64,000 nt of DNA. Origin: Leptolyngbya sp. Cla-17 (GTDB lineage: Bacteria > Cyanobacteriota > Cyanobacteriia > Leptolyngbyales > Leptolyngbyaceae). Of the stretch, positions 25,085-33,711 are shown in pieces. The stretch is taken from contig NZ_JAEVYN010000001.1 of the NCBI RefSeq assembly GCF_016807185.1, forward strand, positions 2,072,161 through 2,136,160, given 5' to 3'. The stretch's first letter is position 1. Each line of letters begins with the position of its first letter. The notes under the pieces are model-generated. The model saw nothing but the letters and a program-made list of their open reading frames with translations, was not told where the DNA came from and did not search any database. The position numbers and the translations under genes are program-made.

Positions 25085-27270
25085 GCGCTGACCTCCGGTT
25101 TTTGAGGGGTAACGGTAATGCTGCTTGCCAAAACAGACGACAGATGGGACGTAACGCGGCTGTAGCGCCGGGTAATCAATAGTGAAGAGTGGCACTGCAC
25201 GGCTAATTGATCAGCGTAGAATCCCAAGGTTTGGCGCTCAAGCCCCCATTCGCGGCTGGCTCCAGCAATGGTCAGATCAGCGTTCTTTGAGGCTTCCACG
25301 ACAGCGGCGATTGGGTTTGCCGATTCAACCTGGGGAATGTGAATTCGCTGGAGCAAAGAATCTGGCAGTTGATTCATCAAAGTTTTTAGTTCGTAGGTGA
25401 GGTCACTGGTTTGATGTTCTTGGGCAACTCGCAAAATGGTCAGAGAACAATCTGGATTGTTTAACACCAGTCGCAGAGCAATTTCTAGACCTAAGTCATT
25501 GTGGATATTGGGTATATAGGGAACCAGCAGTTTTTCCAGTTTGCCGTGCTGGCGATCAACAAACACAGCAACATCGGCCCGTGCAGTGCTGAGGATTTGC
25601 CCCACTCTGCCGCCCAAACGGTTTTTGCTAAAAGCAGGGCGATGCCATCCCATCAACACCAGATCGATGCGATCGCGTTCTGCAAGTTCTACGGTTTCTT
25701 GTCCAACATCTCTGGTGGCGCGCACAACTGGATGCACCAATGAGCGAATGTAAGGTGGTTCCAGGGTCTTGATTAAGTCCAGCATTTGATTGCGGCGATC
25801 GGCAATCAGGCGATCGACCGAAGCAGGTGTGCTTTGATAGGCATACTCTTCTTCTAGTTGAATCAAACTCAAGGGATAGACTGCTGCGGAGGTTGGCGAC
25901 TCTTCAGAAGGGGGTTGGTCGCTGGCAGCGATCGCGGTTGCTAGTTGAATCAGTCCTTGCTGAGTACTAGGATTTGCGATGGGTACCAAAATCCGATAAT
26001 TATGCACAAATGCTTCGGTCACCGACTCCACCGATGTTTCCCGAATTTGCTGCTTCGGATAGATCCACTCCAGCAGGGGCGAGGTCATAAACGTAGTCAC
26101 CAACGCCATCATCACCAGCATGGTAAACAACAGCGGCGAGATCACATTTAAACTTAGCCCAATATTCAATACAATCAATTCTGTCAGCCCACGGGTGTTC
26201 ATCATCCAACCCAAAGCTGCCGCATCTCGCTTTTCAATGCCACAAAACCGGGCGGCAACGTTGGTTCCCACATATTTGCCAACAATAGCAACGGCAATCA
26301 CTAAGAGACACAAACCCCATAGCGCTGGACTATTGAGCAAGCCGATTTGAGTTCTTAAGCCGCTGTAGGCGAAGAAAACAGGCAGCAGGAAGATCAGCAC
26401 AAAGTCTTCCGTTTTCTGCGCCAGTTCGCGAGTCAGCCCCGGATGCTTGGGCATGACAGCACCCAGCAAGAATGCACCAAAAATTAGGTGAATGCCAATC
26501 AGTTCGGTGATCAGCGCTGAGGTGACTACGCCCATGTAAATGCCTGCCAGGGTGAACTGGTTTAGGTGCCCAGTGCGATCGAAGTAACCAGCCAACCGCT
26601 GTAAAAACACCCGCATGACGGTCAACATCAGCGTGATAAAGACAGCAGAAGCTAAAATCGTAGGCAATGCTCCCACCATGCTGTTGGTGCGGGTAACCGC
26701 GATCGCCAGTGCCAGTAGACACCACGCTGTCACATCGTCCACTGCCGCACAGGTCAGTGCCAACGTACCCAAAGGGGTTGACTGAAGATTATTTTCAGTA
26801 ATAATTCTGGCTAATACTGGAAACGCCGTGATTGACATGGCTGCCCCTAAGAACAGCGCAAATGCCGTAAACGAAACACCGTTATTTGACACCAGCGGAT
26901 ACAGCAGCAGTGACAGCAGTGTTCCCAGCGAAAACGGTACCAGAATACTGACATGAGAAATCAGTACTGCTATATCTATCTGGCTCTTCAGATATTTCGG
27001 ATCAAGCTCTAGCCCAATCAAAAACATGAAAAAGATCAGCCCGATCTGAGATAGCACTCCCAAATAGGGAACCACCTCTGGCGGAAACAGAAATGCCGCC
27101 GCATCGGGAGCCAGTAGCCCAAACAATGATGGACCCAGCATAATTCCTGCAACAATTTCGCCAATCACCAAGGGTTGTTTGATGCGGCGAAACGCCAGAC
27201 CCACTAAGCGAGAAAGCCCGATGACAATCAGGATATCGATTAGAACCAGAACGACACTGTCGAATTTCAT
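25081..27270 (-). CDS. Cation:proton antiporter, CPA2 family, with C-terminal USP-like domains
   Basis: About 729 aa from ATG 27270 (a TTG lies two codons earlier). Residues 1-400 form a Na/H-exchanger membrane domain with about twelve helices; ASVDDVTAWC-like AAVDDVTAWCLLALA carries the conserved Asp pair. The C-terminal half contains two universal-stress-like regions (ILVPIANPSTQQG; VLMGWHRPAFSKNRLGG; LTIAGASREWGLE). It exchanges K or Na for protons across the plasma or thylakoid membrane by family knowledge. Confidence 0.92.
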   Translation of the reverse strand: MKFDSVVLVLIDILIVIGLSRLVGLAFRRIKQPLVIGEIVAGIMLGPSLFGLLAPDAAAFLFPPEVVPYLGVLSQIGLIFFMFLIGLELDPKYLKSQIDIAVLISHVSILVPFSLGTLLSLLLYPLVSNNGVSFTAFALFLGAAMSITAFPVLARIITENNLQSTPLGTLALTCAAVDDVTAWCLLALAIAVTRTNSMVGALPTILASAVFITLMLTVMRVFLQRLAGYFDRTGHLNQFTLAGIYMGVVTSALITELIGIHLIFGAFLLGAVMPKHPGLTRELAQKTEDFVLIFLLPVFFAYSGLRTQIGLLNSPALWGLCLLVIAVAIVGKYVGTNVAARFCGIEKRDAAALGWMMNTRGLTELIVLNIGLSLNVISPLLFTMLVMMALVTTFMTSPLLEWIYPKQQIRETSVESVTEAFVHNYRILVPIANPSTQQGLIQLATAIAASDQPPSEESPTSAAVYPLSLIQLEEEYAYQSTPASVDRLIADRRNQMLDLIKTLEPPYIRSLVHPVVRATRDVGQETVELAERDRIDLVLMGWHRPAFSKNRLGGRVGQILSTARADVAVFVDRQHGKLEKLLVPYIPNIHNDLGLEIALRLVLNNPDCSLTILRVAQEHQTSDLTYELKTLMNQLPDSLLQRIHIPQVESANPIAAVVEASKNADLTIAGASREWGLERQTLGFYADQLAVQCHSSLLITRRYSRVTSHLSSVLASSITVTPQKPEVSA

Positions 27271-27293
27271 GGGCAAAAGAAAGGTGAGAGAGT

Positions 27294-27332
27294 TTAAGTT
27301 TGGAGTTCGGAGTTTGGAGTTTTGTAGCGTCT
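27294..27332. repeat. GTTTGGAGTTC heptad-like repeats
   Basis: AGTTTGGAGTTCGGAGTTTGG followed by AGTTTTG, a short tandem degenerate repeat in the gap between the antiporter gene and the glycosyltransferase gene. Related to the motifs at 4183-4250 and 5583-5625. Confidence 0.45.
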
Positions 27333-27419
27333 CCAGCAGGAGATATTTTGAGGTTTGGGTTTCTCTTCCCGCTTGACCCTATTCGCCTGAGTGCTGATGT
27401 CGAAGTTAACCCCTGAACT

Positions 27420-28637
27420 TTAACTCCTAGCCTCTTTCAAAGATCTACCACGCCAAGTCCAGCCCCAACCCGTTTCGGTTTTAATGATAGAGCCAAGAAT
27501 GATGGCTGTAACAAAGGCTCCGCCCAAGCCAGTGAGCCACCAATAGTGGGGAGGAATGGCAGACAATTGCGCGATCGCGCGACGTATAGGATATTGCAAC
27601 AGAATGCTAGCAAGGGCGAGGGCGATCGCAATTCCATCTAATGGAGTGAATCCAGTCAACGATCCTTTGATTAGAAGACCAATTGCCGATAGCCAGGGGA
27701 GCGTACAAATCCAAAATATCAATAGTGCCGTTTGTAAGGTTAATCCCAAGTTCCGCTGAGAGCCGAGATACCAATTTTTTGTCCAGCCTTCCCACAGCGC
27801 CGAGCCTGACGGATACATCCGCAGGGTTCCTAATTCATGCCCTAGACCACAGTGTAGCGTCAACCCTTTTTGCTTAATCAGCCGCGCTAGCTCTACATCT
27901 TCGACTACCTGACTGCCCACTGCTTGGTGCCCACCAATTTGCTCGTAAGCGGTTCGCCGAAACAACATGAAAGGTCCGACAGCAAAAACGGTTTCAGACT
28001 GAGAATCGTTAATTTGAGCAAAGTCCAGCCCGGCTGCCAATATGCCTGCAATCAGCGGTTGCGCTAACCACTCTGCTAAGCAGCCACAAACCAGGGTCGG
28101 CCAACAGGTTAACAAATCGATCTGCGATCGCTGCACAAACTCCAGCGCCGTCGAAATCGCACCCGGTTTCAGCCGCACATCTGCATCTAAGAATAGTAGA
28201 AACTCTCCCTTTGCCTGCTGAACTGCTTGTACACATGCCCAGTTTTTACCAACCCAAGTTTCGCCGACGGGGCGGGGTTTTCCAGCAATTACCTGCAAGC
28301 AGGGATTGGCAAGAGTGGTCTGTAAATTTTGAGCGATCGCCAGTGTATTATCCGTCGATTGATCATCCACTACCCACACATCTAACCAATCTGCCGACCA
28401 ATCCGAACTTTCAAGAACCGCCAACATACAGGCTTCGATATTGTCCGCCTCATTGTAAGCAGGGATAATCACCGAAATCTTGGTAGGCGAACACGATGGA
28501 TCGTCTGGTGTTTTAACCAATAGCCGAGGAGCGTTGGCGGCAGCGGAGTTCAACTTACCCAAATACAGCAGCACCCAGCTTAGCGCTAGCAGCAGTGCCA
28601 CTATTAGCAACAAACTTATCCACGATGAAGCAAGCAT
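27420..28637 (-). CDS. Family 2 glycosyltransferase (CruG/CruC-like)
   Basis: A 405-aa membrane-bound glycosyltransferase. It has an N-terminal helix (residues 5-27), a GT-A domain starting ISVIIPAYNEADNIEACM, VVDDQSTDNT, the D-x-D motif FLFLDADVRL, VVEDVELARLIKQKG, and three C-terminal helices. The arrangement resembles cyanobacterial carotenoid glycosyltransferases such as CruG, which makes myxoxanthophyll glycosides. The carotenoid role is a guess from family likeness; a lipid or hopanoid acceptor is also possible. Confidence 0.85.
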   Translation of the reverse strand: MLASSWISLLLIVALLLALSWVLLYLGKLNSAAANAPRLLVKTPDDPSCSPTKISVIIPAYNEADNIEACMLAVLESSDWSADWLDVWVVDDQSTDNTLAIAQNLQTTLANPCLQVIAGKPRPVGETWVGKNWACVQAVQQAKGEFLLFLDADVRLKPGAISTALEFVQRSQIDLLTCWPTLVCGCLAEWLAQPLIAGILAAGLDFAQINDSQSETVFAVGPFMLFRRTAYEQIGGHQAVGSQVVEDVELARLIKQKGLTLHCGLGHELGTLRMYPSGSALWEGWTKNWYLGSQRNLGLTLQTALLIFWICTLPWLSAIGLLIKGSLTGFTPLDGIAIALALASILLQYPIRRAIAQLSAIPPHYWWLTGLGGAFVTAIILGSIIKTETGWGWTWRGRSLKEARS

Positions 28638-28935
28638 TCAGTTATTCAGGAAGGAGCATAGCATTCAGCCTATCGCAGCGAATGTACTAGGTGAATTGCC
28701 AGCAAGTCAAGCTCAAACGTTACAAACGGAATAGCGATCACGGTTTTTCAGGCTAAATCGTTGGAGCACATCAGCGAGATCGCCAAATCTAAAAAAATTA
28801 TTAACCAAAAACAAAAGAATTGTGACAGAATCTTCTTGTTTGGAAACATCGATATCTCTGTACACACTGTTCAACAAGATATTTGTATTTTCTATAAATT
28901 CTTAGTAAACCTTCAGTAAATTACCCTACTTAATG
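28638..28935. other. rpaA upstream region
   Basis: About 300 bp, AT-rich, with no credible gene. Just before the start, AGTAAACCTTCAGTAAA gives two AGTAAA words ten bases apart, which could be a binding site for an OmpR-type regulator such as RpaA or RpaB. Unproven. Confidence 0.3.
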
Positions 28936-29676
28936 ATGCCTCGGATACTCGTCATTGATGACGACCCCGCAATTTCTGAATTAGTTGCTATAAACCTGGA
29001 AATGGCTGGATACGACGTTAATCAAGCTCCAGATGGCATTAAAGGGCAAGCAATGGCATTACAGATCCAGCCTGATTTGATCATGCTAGATCTGATGTTG
29101 CCGAAAGTAGATGGTTTTACCGTCTGTCAGCGACTACGGCGGGATGAGCGCACTGCTGATATCCCCGTGCTAATGCTGACAGCCTTGGGACAAACCCAAG
29201 ATAAAGTGGATGGCTTTAATGCGGGTGCCGATGACTACCTCACAAAACCATTTGAGCTAGAAGAAATGCTAGCGCGGGTTCGAGCATTGCTGCGCCGCAC
29301 TGATCGCATTCCCCAAGCTGCCAAACACAGCGAGATTTTGAACTATGGACCACTAACGCTGGTGCCCGAACGCTTTGAAGCAATTTGGTTCGATCTTACC
29401 GTCAAGCTGACTCATTTAGAGTTTGAACTGCTGCATTGCTTATTGCAACGCCATGGGCAAACTGTATCTCCTAGCGAAATCCTCAAAGAGGTCTGGGGCT
29501 ACGATCCAAACGATGATATTGAAACGATTCGGGTGCATGTTCGTCACCTGCGTACCAAATTAGAACCAGATCCCCGCCATCCGCGCTACATCAAAACTGT
29601 CTATGGCGCAGGATACTGCCTGGAGTTACCCGCAACGGTACAGGAAGCCAAGAATCAAGAATTCTTAGCCGGTTAG
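28936..29676 (+). CDS. rpaA: Response regulator RpaA
   Basis: A 246-aa OmpR-family regulator: receiver domain with acidic D8-D10, phosphorylated D52 in LIMLDLMLPK and K in LTKPFELEEML; C-terminal winged helix with LTHLEFELLHCLLQRHGQ and YIKTVYGAGYCLELP. The linker RRTDRIPQAAKHSEILNYG is characteristic of RpaA rather than RpaB. RpaA is the clock-output and phycobilisome-coupling regulator, phosphorylated by SasA. The cognate kinase is not nearby, as usual. ATG 28933 is one codon earlier. Confidence 0.92.
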   Translation: MPRILVIDDDPAISELVAINLEMAGYDVNQAPDGIKGQAMALQIQPDLIMLDLMLPKVDGFTVCQRLRRDERTADIPVLMLTALGQTQDKVDGFNAGADDYLTKPFELEEMLARVRALLRRTDRIPQAAKHSEILNYGPLTLVPERFEAIWFDLTVKLTHLEFELLHCLLQRHGQTVSPSEILKEVWGYDPNDDIETIRVHVRHLRTKLEPDPRHPRYIKTVYGAGYCLELPATVQEAKNQEFLAG

Positions 29677-29863
29677 CAAGAATGTAGGGGAATTGCACAA
29701 TTTGCTCAGTCGATCTCACAACTGTAAAGCAAATCGGTTAGCAGACTAATGATTCAGATGTGCGATCGCGGCGTGAGCATCCCACTTCAAGATTAAAAGC
29801 CGCATCAAAACTAACAATTGAGTTCAACGACGGTGAGTAACTTTTGTATTTCCACAATCATCT

Positions 29864-30592
29864 CTATTCCGTCGCTGCAACGATTTGTTGTGTCTCACAG
29901 TAAACAAACTTGCGATGAAAAATCATATAAATCTCATGTTCCGATGTCAATGAAAGGCGCATATCAGCTTTGATACCAAGTTTTGCAGGCTCAGTAAGTT
30001 GTGGAGAAATCTTGATTAATCCGTCTTCAGCGAAGGTTATTAGCCCAGTGTCAAAGACTCTGTCGAGATTCGGAAGAAGCAAAAGTCCATTAAACACATC
30101 TAAACGCTCTATATCGCTTGAATCCTTCCAAGGCTTTATGTGGGAAGCAATAAGTAAATTTGTATCTTTGAAGCTCGTTACTGAGCACCCATCCCAGTAG
30201 CCAATTAACTTTTGCCTAAATAAGCCCTGACCGATTCTTGATTTTATAAGGATGTTCTTTTCAGTTGTATTAATTGATGAGTCGTTAATAATAAACTCAA
30301 TGTCTGATTCAATATCGCTTCCATAATCCTCTGTAAGATATTCAGCGTACTTAATCAGAGCGCTGCTATACATATGATGACCGCGCTCGTTACGCTCTTT
30401 GTAGATTGGCAGCTTATGAATTTTAGAAGCAATTAATTCAAACTGTGTTTTGCTAGTAATCGAGTTCAGTGATCCTTCCACTAATTTGTTATCAATTGCC
30501 CACGCAGTTAAAACGCCGTTGATAGCACTTTCATATTTCGAGATCGTCGATGGAGAAAGACCTGTATGGCGCATCCATTCTTTAAATGTCAT
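29864..30592 (-). CDS. Solitary HNH endonuclease (restriction-type)
   Basis: A 242-aa protein. Residues 1-60 look like a helical DNA-binding region (GLSPSTISKYESAINGV). Residues 120-190 form an HNH_2-type nuclease: RQKLIGYWDGCSVTSF, ASHIKPWKDS with H151, DVFNGLLLLPNLDRVFD with N168 and N175. The second Cys of the usual CxxC zinc pair is replaced by Ser. The gene is AT-rich and lacks HIP1 sites. No methyltransferase lies next to it. A restriction or defence role is plausible but unproven. Confidence 0.8.
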   Translation of the reverse strand: MTFKEWMRHTGLSPSTISKYESAINGVLTAWAIDNKLVEGSLNSITSKTQFELIASKIHKLPIYKERNERGHHMYSSALIKYAEYLTEDYGSDIESDIEFIINDSSINTTEKNILIKSRIGQGLFRQKLIGYWDGCSVTSFKDTNLLIASHIKPWKDSSDIERLDVFNGLLLLPNLDRVFDTGLITFAEDGLIKISPQLTEPAKLGIKADMRLSLTSEHEIYMIFHRKFVYCETQQIVAATE

Positions 30593-31094
30593 CGGATCAA
30601 CATGCTATTTGACACATAATAATTTGTTTACTGAATTTTTCTGTATAACGTCTTAAAGCGGGTGAGTAGGCGGATTGTTTCTGTATGACACCTCCAAGAA
30701 GGTAGATAGGCGAATCTTTTCGCATGTTTTCCAGATTGTATCTGAGCGAAAAATGGCTTGCGTGAATAGGTGAGAGACTTCCGAGCGTTGGTGCAATCAG
30801 AGATTTTTGCCTGGTTTGATCTAGTGAAGAACCTGCAAAAAGTTAGCAGTTTACTTAAGCGCTTGACCTAGGCAAAGTCTTTCCAAAATTTCAGGAGCGC
30901 AGTGGAAGCAGGAAAATTGTATACATCGTATTCCTTGAAACTTAGTTTTTATGACTAAATTAATTGGCTTGATGCTGATTTTACTGCTGAACTAATGAAT
31001 ATTTTCTATCATCTAGAAAAGGACATGGACTTTTTTGTGGTCAGCTTACTTACCGTAATTGACATAATCATTAGTACTATTTCAAGAGGTTATT
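30593..31094. other. 502-bp spacer with an old 40-bp tandem duplication
   Basis: No credible gene. 30641-30680 and 30681-30720 are two adjacent 40-bp units, both starting CTGTAT, 27 of 40 positions identical, with most differences being transitions. They lie just upstream of the HNH gene start. AAGAGGT at 31085 is the ribosome-binding site for the next gene. Confidence 0.5.
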
Positions 31095-32153
31095 GTGGCT
31101 CTATATGCTGAACTTCATCGTCATTTAGGAGGCTCTGTTGTTCCTAGAGTGTTGTGGCGTTATTTGCAACGCAATGGCTCTGAATTAGTCCAGCGTTTTC
31201 CTGATTACTCGGAGTTTGAAGACTTTTACACTCGTCCTCGCAACACTCTAGATGAGTATTTGGAACTTCACACTTTGGTGGAAGGTGTGCAAACAGTTGA
31301 GGCTTTGCCCTATTTCATTTATCGATTGATGCGAGGAGCTTACATTTTTGAGAATCTGGCTTACCTTGAGTTGCGCTATACGCCTTATCTCCGCACTCCT
31401 GATCATTTGAATCAATCTCAGCGAATTGATTTAATGACAGAAATTGTGCAGGTGGTAGGGCAAGCTAGCCAACTGAGTGAGTACCCAATTGTGACAAGCC
31501 AAATCTTATGTATGCACGTCAGGTTGCCCTATGAGGTAAACCGCGCCATTGTAGATTTGGCAGCGCAAAGTCGGGACTATGTGTGCGGGATTGATATAGC
31601 TGGGGGGGACAATCACTATCGAGAACGGATGGAAGAGTTTGTTGGGCTGTATGCCTATGCGCGATCGCTAGGGTTGAATACAACCGGACACCTTTATGAA
31701 ACTCGGGATGGATGCCATGCCGAACTCCTACCCTACTTAATGCGAATTGGTCACGGAATTCAAATTCCACTGCAACAGCCCCAACTCCTTAAACAAATTG
31801 CTGAACAGAAGCAGTGCCTAGAGATCTGTCCAACAACGTATCTAAAAACAGGTACATTAGACAATATTTCACAGCTAAAACAAGTCTTCGATCTCTGTTT
31901 TGAAGCAGGCGTAGATATTGCTATCTGCACTGACAATGCTGGGTTGCATAACGTTCGTTTGCCTTTTGAGTATGAAAATCTTCTAACTCAAGATGTTATT
32001 GGATTTGAGCAGTTACAAGCTTGTCAAGACGCTGCTTTTAAACATGCTTTTGCTTGGCCTTATGGTCAACGTCCTGCTTTTTTGCTCAACAACTTATTAC
32101 AACCCGAATCTTCTCAAGAAATACCTGACAAGTATCAAATCCCTGTCAAATAA
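31095..32153 (+). CDS. Adenosine deaminase-like protein
   Basis: A 352-aa TIM-barrel metal hydrolase from GTG 31095 (AAGAGGT eight bases upstream). Zinc and catalytic positions follow adenosine deaminase: H8-x-H10 in ELHRHLGG, GIDIAGGDN, H199 and E202 in TTGHLYET, H220 in MRIGHG, and D280. Several substrate-side motifs differ: CPTTYLKTG for CPTSN and TDNAG for TDDP. It likely deaminates a purine nucleoside or related base; the exact substrate may have changed. Confidence 0.85.
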   Translation: MALYAELHRHLGGSVVPRVLWRYLQRNGSELVQRFPDYSEFEDFYTRPRNTLDEYLELHTLVEGVQTVEALPYFIYRLMRGAYIFENLAYLELRYTPYLRTPDHLNQSQRIDLMTEIVQVVGQASQLSEYPIVTSQILCMHVRLPYEVNRAIVDLAAQSRDYVCGIDIAGGDNHYRERMEEFVGLYAYARSLGLNTTGHLYETRDGCHAELLPYLMRIGHGIQIPLQQPQLLKQIAEQKQCLEICPTTYLKTGTLDNISQLKQVFDLCFEAGVDIAICTDNAGLHNVRLPFEYENLLTQDVIGFEQLQACQDAAFKHAFAWPYGQRPAFLLNNLLQPESSQEIPDKYQIPVK

Positions 32154-32181
32154 ATTGTTTTTATAAAAACGTTTTCATGAA

Positions 32182-32213
32182 AAGCGAGGGATACCAATCG
32201 GTATCCCTCGCTT
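32182..32213. terminator. Bidirectional terminator between the deaminase-like gene and psb27
   Basis: AAGCGAGGGATACC (32182-32195), loop AATC, GGTATCCCTCGCTT (32200-32213): a perfect 14-bp stem between two convergent genes. It is T-rich at both ends, so it can serve both. Confidence 0.85.
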
Positions 32214-32235
32214 CTAAACGCACGTCAAGGAAATT

Positions 32236-32643
32236 TTAGGAACCCCGTTCCAATGATGTTTCAATCTGCTTAAACTCTTGCTCTAGCCGATCTTTCATCT
32301 TTTGCGGCACAGGGCGATTAGGGTAGGAACTATAGTGTCCTGCTAAGGAGTTTAAGGCAGTACGCATCGTAGTAAACGAAGGCAACTTAGCCAATGCTCC
32401 GTTTCGGCGATAACGTGACGAAAAATCATTGATTAGCTGTTTAGCCTGATTTTGAGAGGCAATTTTTTCTGGAGAATCCGGGGATACTTGAAGCGCCTCT
32501 CTTAAGCTATTAACAACCGATACGGTATCTTGACGATAGTTGCCAGTTAAAGATGTAGAACTAGCAAAAGCTGCTGGGCTATTCACTAAACCAACAAAAA
32601 GAACCAGCAAAAGAGCAAAAAAGCGAGACCAATAGCGCTTCAT
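32236..32643 (-). CDS. psb27: Photosystem II assembly factor Psb27
   Basis: A 135-aa protein from ATG 32643. The signal peptide is YWSRFFALLLVLFVGLVNS ending PAAFA. The mature four-helix domain starts STSLTGNYRQDTVSVVNSLR and contains FSSRYRRNGALAKLPSFTT, MRTALNSLAGHYSSYPNRP and the RLEQEFKQIETSLERG end. Psb27 binds CP43 in the lumen during PSII repair. Cyanobacterial Psb27 is usually a lipoprotein, but no cysteine occurs here. An earlier ATG at 32667 would add eight residues. Confidence 0.93.
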   Translation of the reverse strand: MKRYWSRFFALLLVLFVGLVNSPAAFASSTSLTGNYRQDTVSVVNSLREALQVSPDSPEKIASQNQAKQLINDFSSRYRRNGALAKLPSFTTMRTALNSLAGHYSSYPNRPVPQKMKDRLEQEFKQIETSLERGS

Positions 32644-32836
32644 ATACATTTGAGAATATTGAAACAACTTCCAAACTCTTCACTTTTTATAAGAGTGTTA
32701 AGAGTCTTCTATCATCCTATCTTGACATGGCAATCCATTTTTGACAGCTATCGAAATGCTATGAAAAAATAATGCGAATAGGCTGCCAGCGAAAATTGAC
32801 CAAATTTGCTAGCAAACTTTGATGGGATTAAATTGC

Positions 32837-33643
32837 TTAACCAAAGCGACCACTAACGTATTCTTGAGTTGCCTTTTTCTTAGGACTCTGGAAAATTGCT
32901 TCGGTGCGATCGTATTCTTCAATAAATCCTGTCCGTTGCCCTTTCTCGTTTGCTTGAACGTTAAAAAAGGCGGTGTAGTCGGAGGCACGAGAGGCTTGCT
33001 GCATGTTGTGAGTCACGATTACCAGGGTGTAATCCTCTTTTAGCTCCTGCATTAGATCTTCAACTTTCAGGGTCGATATAGGGTCAAGAGCCGCACAAGG
33101 CTCATCCATGAGAATGACTTCCGGTTGAACCGCTATCGCTCGTGCAATACAGAGCCGCTGCTGCTGCCCACCAGACAAATCAGTTCCCATCGCCTTGAGT
33201 TTATCTTTCACATCTTCCCAAAGTGCCCCCCGTTTGAGCGATCGCTCAACCAACTCATCCATATCGCCCTTGTAGCCTAATAGGCGAGGACCAAAGGCAA
33301 TATTGTCATAGATCGTTTTGGGGAAGGGGTTTGGTTTTTGAAATACCATCCCAATCTGCCGCCTTACTTCAACCGCATCAATATTGGGTGCATACAGATC
33401 TTGACCGTGATAAAGAATCTTGCCATCCAGGTGAAACGATTTAATTAAGTCATTCAATCGGTTAAAACACCGAAGCACAGTACTTTTACCGCAACCTGAA
33501 GGACCAATGAATGCAGTAATAGCATTTTTGGGAACCTCAAGATTAACCTCCTTCACCGCTAAGAAATCACCATAATAAATATTGACGTTTTCTGTATGGA
33601 AGACATTATCAGTTTGAACGTTGTTGTGAAGATTGGTGGTCAT
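32837..33643 (-). CDS. pstB: Phosphate ABC transporter ATP-binding protein
   Basis: A 268-aa ATPase, the last gene of pstSCAB. Walker A is GPSGCGKST, followed by the PstB hallmark VLRCFNRLNDL. Also: MVFQKPNPFPKTIYDN, signature LSGGQQQRLCIARA, Walker B VILMDEPCAALDP and H-loop VTHNMQQASR. ATG 33643. Confidence 0.97.
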   Translation of the reverse strand: MTTNLHNNVQTDNVFHTENVNIYYGDFLAVKEVNLEVPKNAITAFIGPSGCGKSTVLRCFNRLNDLIKSFHLDGKILYHGQDLYAPNIDAVEVRRQIGMVFQKPNPFPKTIYDNIAFGPRLLGYKGDMDELVERSLKRGALWEDVKDKLKAMGTDLSGGQQQRLCIARAIAVQPEVILMDEPCAALDPISTLKVEDLMQELKEDYTLVIVTHNMQQASRASDYTAFFNVQANEKGQRTGFIEEYDRTEAIFQSPKKKATQEYVSGRFG

Positions 33644-33711
33644 AAGTCAGTGTCAGTGGGTAGTTTTAATAAATGAAGAAGCAATTATTATGAAGAATCT
33701 TTGAGCGATCG

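Noticed and set aside
30641..30720. CRISPR-like repeats
   Set aside because: Only two degenerate adjacent units without spacers; not an array. No other direct repeat series with regular spacing was found in the window.
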